Source: Flavobacterium akiainvivens (lineage in GTDB: Bacteria; Bacteroidota; Bacteroidia; Flavobacteriales; Flavobacteriaceae). Taken from it: a stretch of 64,000 bases of DNA. A model generated the notes under the pieces. The model did no database searches and was not told the origin of the DNA. It worked only from the letters and a program-made list of their open reading frames with translations. How positions within the stretch are numbered: position 1 is the stretch's first letter; every line of letters starts with the position of its first letter. Made by a program: the position numbers and the translations under genes. Location: NCBI RefSeq assembly GCF_001278115.1, contig NZ_LIYD01000005.1, positions 790,924 to 854,923 on the forward strand, written 5' to 3'. This document shows positions 59,845 through 64,000 of this stretch, one piece after another.

Positions 59845-60837
59845 ATGATAGAAACTTCCATTGCGATAACTGTAAACCGAAAATCAGATATTGAAGTAAT
59901 ACAACAAAAAATTATCGAGAACAAAATGCAGTTCCCGGTTTATATTCGAGAATATGAATTTAGTTATCAAATTAATTTCACAAGTGACTATGAGGAATGG
60001 GAGTTAGACACAGCAATACTTGATTGTTTCCCTGAATATGAATACACTGCCGATCTGGAAAAAGGAAGAAAAGAAATTAGAATTCACATATCCCGATATC
60101 AATCGGAATTTTCGACAGATGGTTGGGGAAGACGAATTGATAATCCTTTAGATGAAACTAAATATCTTGTAAAAAAGTCAGCCAAAAAAGTTGAAAAATT
60201 TAATCCTGCAATAAAAGTACTATTCGATAACCAAGAGCAATATTATTATGTAAATATTGTCAACGGTATTAATAAAACAACTGAAGAACAGGGCTTTTTG
60301 TTATTAGATGATTTCAAAACTAATAATGAAAACAATAGTGCTGATATTTTAAAGGATAAGCTCTATAAATCTCCTTTAGAAGCTTTTCATTCAGGATACA
60401 ATAAGATCCATGATTTAGTAAATGCAGACTTTTCTGTATTTCAGGAAGATAAAAAGAAAGCAATTAGAGAAGTACAAAAATTACCACGAAAAATTATAAG
60501 AGATTTTATAAATGCTTGTAATAATTCTGTAATAAACGATATTTTGAAAAACCTTGACGAAAACATCAGTTTTGAGAAACGAACAAATTATGTAACAGAT
60601 AATAGAGTTCAGGGTATTATTGAATTTAAAAAATATCTTGAAACTTCTGAACAGCAATTGTGCGGAAAGAATTTAAAAATAAGATCATCCTGGAGCTTTA
60701 AACTGCCATTTGTGGATGTTGGAGTAAAATATTATCCTGTATCAATTGACCAAGGGAAAAAGAACATTTCAAAATATGAACAAATAAAGTTTGAATTGAT
60801 GGACAATAAGATTGTAAATATTATATATGAAAGCTAA
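59845..60837 (+). CDS. hypothetical AT-rich cargo protein (330 aa)
   Basis: The protein was not recognised. It begins with a mixed strand/helix region (ETSIAITVNRKSDIEVIQQK), has a helical middle (REVQKLPRKIIRDFINACNN) and a beta-rich end (SWSFKLPFVDVGVKYYPVS). It has no signal or membrane segment. It is clearly more AT-rich than the cassette and lies 164 bases upstream of the GHKL-nuclease gene, so both look like cargo. It could be a partner, an immunity component or an independent gene. Confidence 0.7.
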   Translation: MIETSIAITVNRKSDIEVIQQKIIENKMQFPVYIREYEFSYQINFTSDYEEWELDTAILDCFPEYEYTADLEKGRKEIRIHISRYQSEFSTDGWGRRIDNPLDETKYLVKKSAKKVEKFNPAIKVLFDNQEQYYYVNIVNGINKTTEEQGFLLLDDFKTNNENNSADILKDKLYKSPLEAFHSGYNKIHDLVNADFSVFQEDKKKAIREVQKLPRKIIRDFINACNNSVINDILKNLDENISFEKRTNYVTDNRVQGIIEFKKYLETSEQQLCGKNLKIRSSWSFKLPFVDVGVKYYPVSIDQGKKNISKYEQIKFELMDNKIVNIIYES

Positions 60838-60910
60838 AACACTTTTGGGGTGTTCTTAAATAGCTTTCAATTAGTTTTTATAAATTTACAAACGGCAATC
60901 GTTTTTGGTA

Positions 60911-60918
60911 TATGTTTG
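60911..60918 (+). promoter_or_regulatory. -7-like element for the GHKL-nuclease gene
   Basis: TATGTTTG matches TAnnTTTG, 84 bases before the start. It suggests the gene has its own promoter. The -33 half is not clear. Confidence 0.4.
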
Positions 60919-61001
60919 ACTAAATCTTTAAGCTTGATTTAACCTTTCAGACTGTACAGATAGCAAGCGTGTTGCAATACTAAATAAACAGACAGTCAAG
61001 G

Positions 61002-62996
61002 ATGAGTAGAATAAACATACAGGGAACTATTGATAACATACGTAGTAAGTCAAATATTTACACACCGATTATCGAAGCGATTGTTAATTCAATCCAATCA
61101 ATTGTTTTAAAACAAATTGATAATGGTAAAATAGAAATTGTTCTACACCGAGAAAAAACCTTAGATATAGAAAATACAATACCAAGTGTAAAAAGTATTG
61201 AAATTAGAGATAATGGCACCGGATTTACCCAAGAAAACAGAGATAGCTTTGATACCTTTTATAGTGAATATAAAAGGTCGATTGGAGGAAAGGGTTTCGG
61301 TAGGTTTATGTATGTTAAGTACTTCAACAATGTATTTATAAGTAGTGTTTTTACAGATATTGACCAATCTTTAAAATCTCGTTACTTCCGTTTTGGAAGA
61401 GAATACGAAATAATTGTTGATGAGAAAATTGAGCCAAGTACTGCTGTCGATACCTATAGCGTTGTTACTTTGGAAAATATAAAATCCGGCCAATATTTTG
61501 ATAAGCAAATAGAAACGATAGCAAGAAGGATTCTTGACAAGATATTAATTTACTTCATCAATGATACTTTCACTCCCCCAACCATAATTTTGAAAGAAGG
61601 AGAAGGAAATCATTCAATCGTCTTAAACGATTTCCTTACTGAAATCAATGAAATAAAACTTTGGAAAAGTAAAGATTTTACACTTGAAGACGATAAACTT
61701 CAGAAATACGAATTTGTAGCAAAAGTTTTTAAGATATATTATCCCGGTAATCAAAAAAGTAGGGTTAGTTTAACGGGGCATAATAGAGAGGTAACCGATA
61801 CTCCTCTCTACAAATATATACCGGAATTTGAAGATGAGTTTTTCGAAGAAGATGAAAATAAAACAAAAAGAAATTATATAATTAAGACATACATTTTAGG
61901 CGAATATTTAGATAGTAATGTATCTCTTGAGCGTGAAACTTTTGATTTTCCGAAAGAATCAAAAGATATGTATTTTCCATTTGGGCAGGCAGATATTGAA
62001 AGAAAAGCTAGCGAAATTTCAAAGGAAGCATTCGGTGAAGATGTTCAGGTTCGTGTTCAGAAAAAAAGTGAACAAATACGAAATTATGTAAATGAATCAG
62101 CTCCTTGGCATAAACCATATCTAAATGAATTAGATATGTCTACCATTCCATACAATTTAAAAGACGAAAACATTGAACTTGCTTTACAGGAAGTAAAATT
62201 CAGAAAAGAGCAAAAAACCAGAGCCGAACTTAAAACCCTTTTAGAGAATCCTGAAGTTTCTCATAATGGACAAATGGCAGAAGCTATTTCTAAAATTTCA
62301 GAAATAGGAAAAAGCGATCTAGCGCATTATGTATTCAACAGAAAAATTGTTTTAGAAGCATTTCGTCAACTACTTAAGAGAAAAGAAGACGGCAAAGGAG
62401 AATTAGAGAAGGACATTCATAATCTGATTTTCCCTATGGGCAAAACTTCTGAAAACTGCGATTATCAAGAACATAATTTATGGTTATTGGATGAACGGTT
62501 AATTTTTTCCGAGTTTGTTGCGTCTGATAAGAAAATATCAACAAAGAAAGATGCTTTGGGAGAACCTGATTTAGTGGTATTTGATAAAAAGCAGTCATTT
62601 AGAAGTGGAGACAATAATTATAGTAATCCTCTAATTATTTTTGAATTTAAACGTCCCAAAAGAGAAGCATATAAAACGGATGATGATCCGATAATGCAAA
62701 TTGGAAAATATGTAAAGGATATTCGAGCTGGAAAATACGAAATGCCTGAAGGATTAGAGAAAATTAAAGTTAATGAATCAACACCAGTTTACGCTTATGT
62801 AGTTTGTGATTTAACTCCTAAAATAAGAGAGTTTGCGGAGGAATTACATTCTCTGACCAAAAGCCCTGATGATGAAGGTTATTTCGGATTTTTAAGAGGA
62901 TATAATATGTATGTTGAGGTAATCAGTTTTAAAAAGATGATGGACGATGCTACACTTAGAAATAAGATATTCTTTAAAAAGTTGCATCTTGAATAA
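61002..62996 (+). CDS. GHKL ATPase fused to PD-(D/E)XK nuclease-like domain
   Basis: This 664-residue protein has an N-terminal GHKL (Hsp90/MutL/MORC-type) ATPase: N-box EAIVNS (Glu25, Asn29 of the pair), EIRDNGTGF (Asp70) and GGKGFGRFMYVKYF (95-108). The middle part is mixed and includes helices of about residues 370-470. The C-terminal part has the nuclease pattern GEPDLVVFD (Asp523) and IIFEFKRP (Glu548, Lys550), with spacing suited to PD-(D/E)XK enzymes. It could be a defence effector that uses ATP to license DNA cutting; this is inference. AT-rich, on a mobile element, and close to an unknown 330-residue gene. Confidence 0.8.
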   Translation: MSRINIQGTIDNIRSKSNIYTPIIEAIVNSIQSIVLKQIDNGKIEIVLHREKTLDIENTIPSVKSIEIRDNGTGFTQENRDSFDTFYSEYKRSIGGKGFGRFMYVKYFNNVFISSVFTDIDQSLKSRYFRFGREYEIIVDEKIEPSTAVDTYSVVTLENIKSGQYFDKQIETIARRILDKILIYFINDTFTPPTIILKEGEGNHSIVLNDFLTEINEIKLWKSKDFTLEDDKLQKYEFVAKVFKIYYPGNQKSRVSLTGHNREVTDTPLYKYIPEFEDEFFEEDENKTKRNYIIKTYILGEYLDSNVSLERETFDFPKESKDMYFPFGQADIERKASEISKEAFGEDVQVRVQKKSEQIRNYVNESAPWHKPYLNELDMSTIPYNLKDENIELALQEVKFRKEQKTRAELKTLLENPEVSHNGQMAEAISKISEIGKSDLAHYVFNRKIVLEAFRQLLKRKEDGKGELEKDIHNLIFPMGKTSENCDYQEHNLWLLDERLIFSEFVASDKKISTKKDALGEPDLVVFDKKQSFRSGDNNYSNPLIIFEFKRPKREAYKTDDDPIMQIGKYVKDIRAGKYEMPEGLEKIKVNESTPVYAYVVCDLTPKIREFAEELHSLTKSPDDEGYFGFLRGYNMYVEVISFKKMMDDATLRNKIFFKKLHLE

Positions 62997-63003
62997 TAAT
63001 TAG

Positions 63004-63405
63004 TTAGACGTTGTTTATTTGAATCTCAATAACTCGTCTAAAATCATCTACATCGCTACCAAACAGCAGATAACCTGAAAAACCTATATCTAAAATAGCC
63101 TTACCGACTTTCTCATCATCAATATCGCTATGAGCGATTAGCTTTATAGTTGAATATTGTATTTTCAATTCTTGAAGCTGTGCCAGCACATTTCTGTCGA
63201 AAAAATCAAGATCGATGATGCAAACATCAGGCAGTGTATTTAATGTTGACAATTGATGTAATCCATCTTCGATTGTTTCGGATCGGAATTTTATTTCAAA
63301 TCCTGAAGCCGTCAAGTCATTATATATCAAGTCTAAAATTGGGCTTTTATCATTGATAAAGGCGAGGGTAATTTTTTGTTGTGCTGTACCAGTTTCCATA
63401 TCCAT
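63004..63405 (-). CDS. receiver-like domain protein, degenerate
   Basis: This 133-residue stand-alone response-regulator receiver fold has a likely phosphoacceptor Asp65 in VCIIDLDFFD. The usual acidic pair near the start is reduced to ND in AFINDKSPIL, and the conserved Lys after strand 5 is missing (GYLLFGSD). It has no output domain. It may act as a binding or adaptor module rather than a normal phospho-switch. It is divergent from or convergent with the cargo; the GHKL gene ends eight bases away in a convergent layout. Confidence 0.75.
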   Translation of the reverse strand: MDMETGTAQQKITLAFINDKSPILDLIYNDLTASGFEIKFRSETIEDGLHQLSTLNTLPDVCIIDLDFFDRNVLAQLQELKIQYSTIKLIAHSDIDDEKVGKAILDIGFSGYLLFGSDVDDFRRVIEIQINNV

Positions 63406-63673
63406 ATAATTTTAAGTTAATGGAGTTCCTGCACAAAAAAGAAAGCGCAGGCAACTACACTTACCGCACATTGAGGTACTGGTATACCCGACAACGAATA
63501 AGCGAGCGCCCACGCCTATGGCATGAGCGTTCTTCCTTATCGTCCCGTTGTCTAAAAATTACCAGTTTTCAATGTGGGACTTAAAGCAAAAACACTTTAA
63601 GATTTTCTATATTTTCAATAGCAAAGATACTAAACTCGTTCTTATAAGAAAACATAATCTGGACTGACTTTGG
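63406..63673. other. gap between receiver and HTH genes
   Basis: This 268-base gap has GC-richer sequence (GCGAGCGCCCACGCC near 63502) within AT-rich flanks, with no convincing gene on either strand. A plus-strand frame there has an unnatural composition. It could be a structured leader or a regulatory region for the receiver or HTH gene. Confidence 0.45.
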
Positions 63674-63979
63674 TTATAATCTATCTGTCTTATCGCCAAC
63701 ATAATTCTGTTCCAATACAGTCATAATATCACTTTCCTTATAGAGTATCTTGCCACCTATCTGAATATATGGTAGGATATTGTCATCACGATATTGCTGT
63801 AAAGTCCTTTTGCTGATATGCAATAGCCCACACACATCTTCGCTCGACAAATAAATTTCTCCGTTCATTACAGGACGGTAATTTTTCAATATACTTTCGA
63901 TGTGGTTTTTCAATTGCATTATCATTTCTTGATAGGCAATGATTTCTTCCGTATCATTTGTCAATAAATCCATTTTCAT
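63674..63979 (-). CDS. helix-turn-helix excisionase-type protein
   Basis: This 101-residue protein has an N-terminal helical region and a MerR/excisionase-type HTH (SSEDVCGLLHISKRTLQQYR, then the wing ILPYIQIGGKILYKESDI). Similar proteins are typical of Bacteroidota ICEs near the integrase or mobilisation genes. It likely binds DNA near an attachment or regulatory site. It ends the window, so its neighbours beyond 64000 are unknown. Length is typical. Confidence 0.85.
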   Translation of the reverse strand: MKMDLLTNDTEEIIAYQEMIMQLKNHIESILKNYRPVMNGEIYLSSEDVCGLLHISKRTLQQYRDDNILPYIQIGGKILYKESDIMTVLEQNYVGDKTDRL

Positions 63980-64000
63980 TGGTGTTGTACGGTTGTCCGG

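Noticed and set aside
63381..63584. Plus-strand frame of 67 codons between the receiver and excisionase genes
   Set aside because: Arg/Tyr-rich, overlaps the start of the receiver gene on the other strand, and shows no protein-like pattern.

Overview
The window reads as a chromosomal segment of a Flavobacteriaceae-type Bacteroidota (Flavobacterium or a close relative). The evidence is a menaquinone cluster (menB, menA, menC), lipoproteins with a Bacteroidota-style lipobox, several -7 elements of the form TAnnTTTG, weak Shine-Dalgarno sequences, and a CTnDOT-like integrase. There is no rRNA gene, no intact tRNA and no CRISPR array. One tRNA-Arg-like fragment lies just upstream of recG.

Bases 1-51200 are mostly core chromosome. 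In order they hold: a transglutaminase-like membrane protein with a cytoplasmic substrate-binding-fold protein; an acetate/succinate CoA-transferase divergent from an AraC regulator; a nucleoside phosphorylase with a SUI1 factor; a 2OG-Fe(II) oxygenase; a PhoD phosphatase; a TPR/AAA+ operon; PAP2, PhnA, GIDE-like and NTF2-like genes; an AT-rich 482-residue orphan; a fused 2-oxoacid dehydrogenase E1; a DOPA-dioxygenase-like enzyme; a large acyl-CoA dehydrogenase; a cNMP/CBS/DUF294 protein paired with a degenerate exonuclease; an archaemetzincin-like lipoprotein; menC, an MBL hydrolase, menA, two PH-domain membrane proteins and menB; a serine hydrolase, a methyltransferase, DinB, PEP carboxylase and Lrp; an M14 peptidase divergent from an XRE regulator with conspicuous palindromic operators; a spermidine-synthase-like and a phytanoyl-CoA-dioxygenase-like pair; a 14-bp tandem repeat; GH16; recG; a polysaccharide deacetylase; an SDR; and several small or secreted proteins. 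Many gaps between genes carry dispersed inverted-repeat elements.

From about 51.3 kb the content becomes mobile. A ParD/ParE-like pair, with ParE apparently cut short, is followed by a CTnDOT-type tyrosine recombinase. Then come SSB, a DUF932 protein, and a PRTRC cassette in the order E, C, F, B, ThiF. In this cassette C is a small ubiquitin-like candidate ending in Gly, B carries an E2-like Cys motif, and the ThiF protein is E1-like, so it looks like a mobile bacterial ubiquitin-like conjugation set. AT-rich cargo follows: an unknown 330-residue protein and a 664-residue GHKL ATPase fused to a PD-(D/E)XK nuclease, a candidate defence effector. A degenerate receiver protein and an excisionase-type HTH protein close the window. 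The element continues beyond the right edge, so its right end is not seen.
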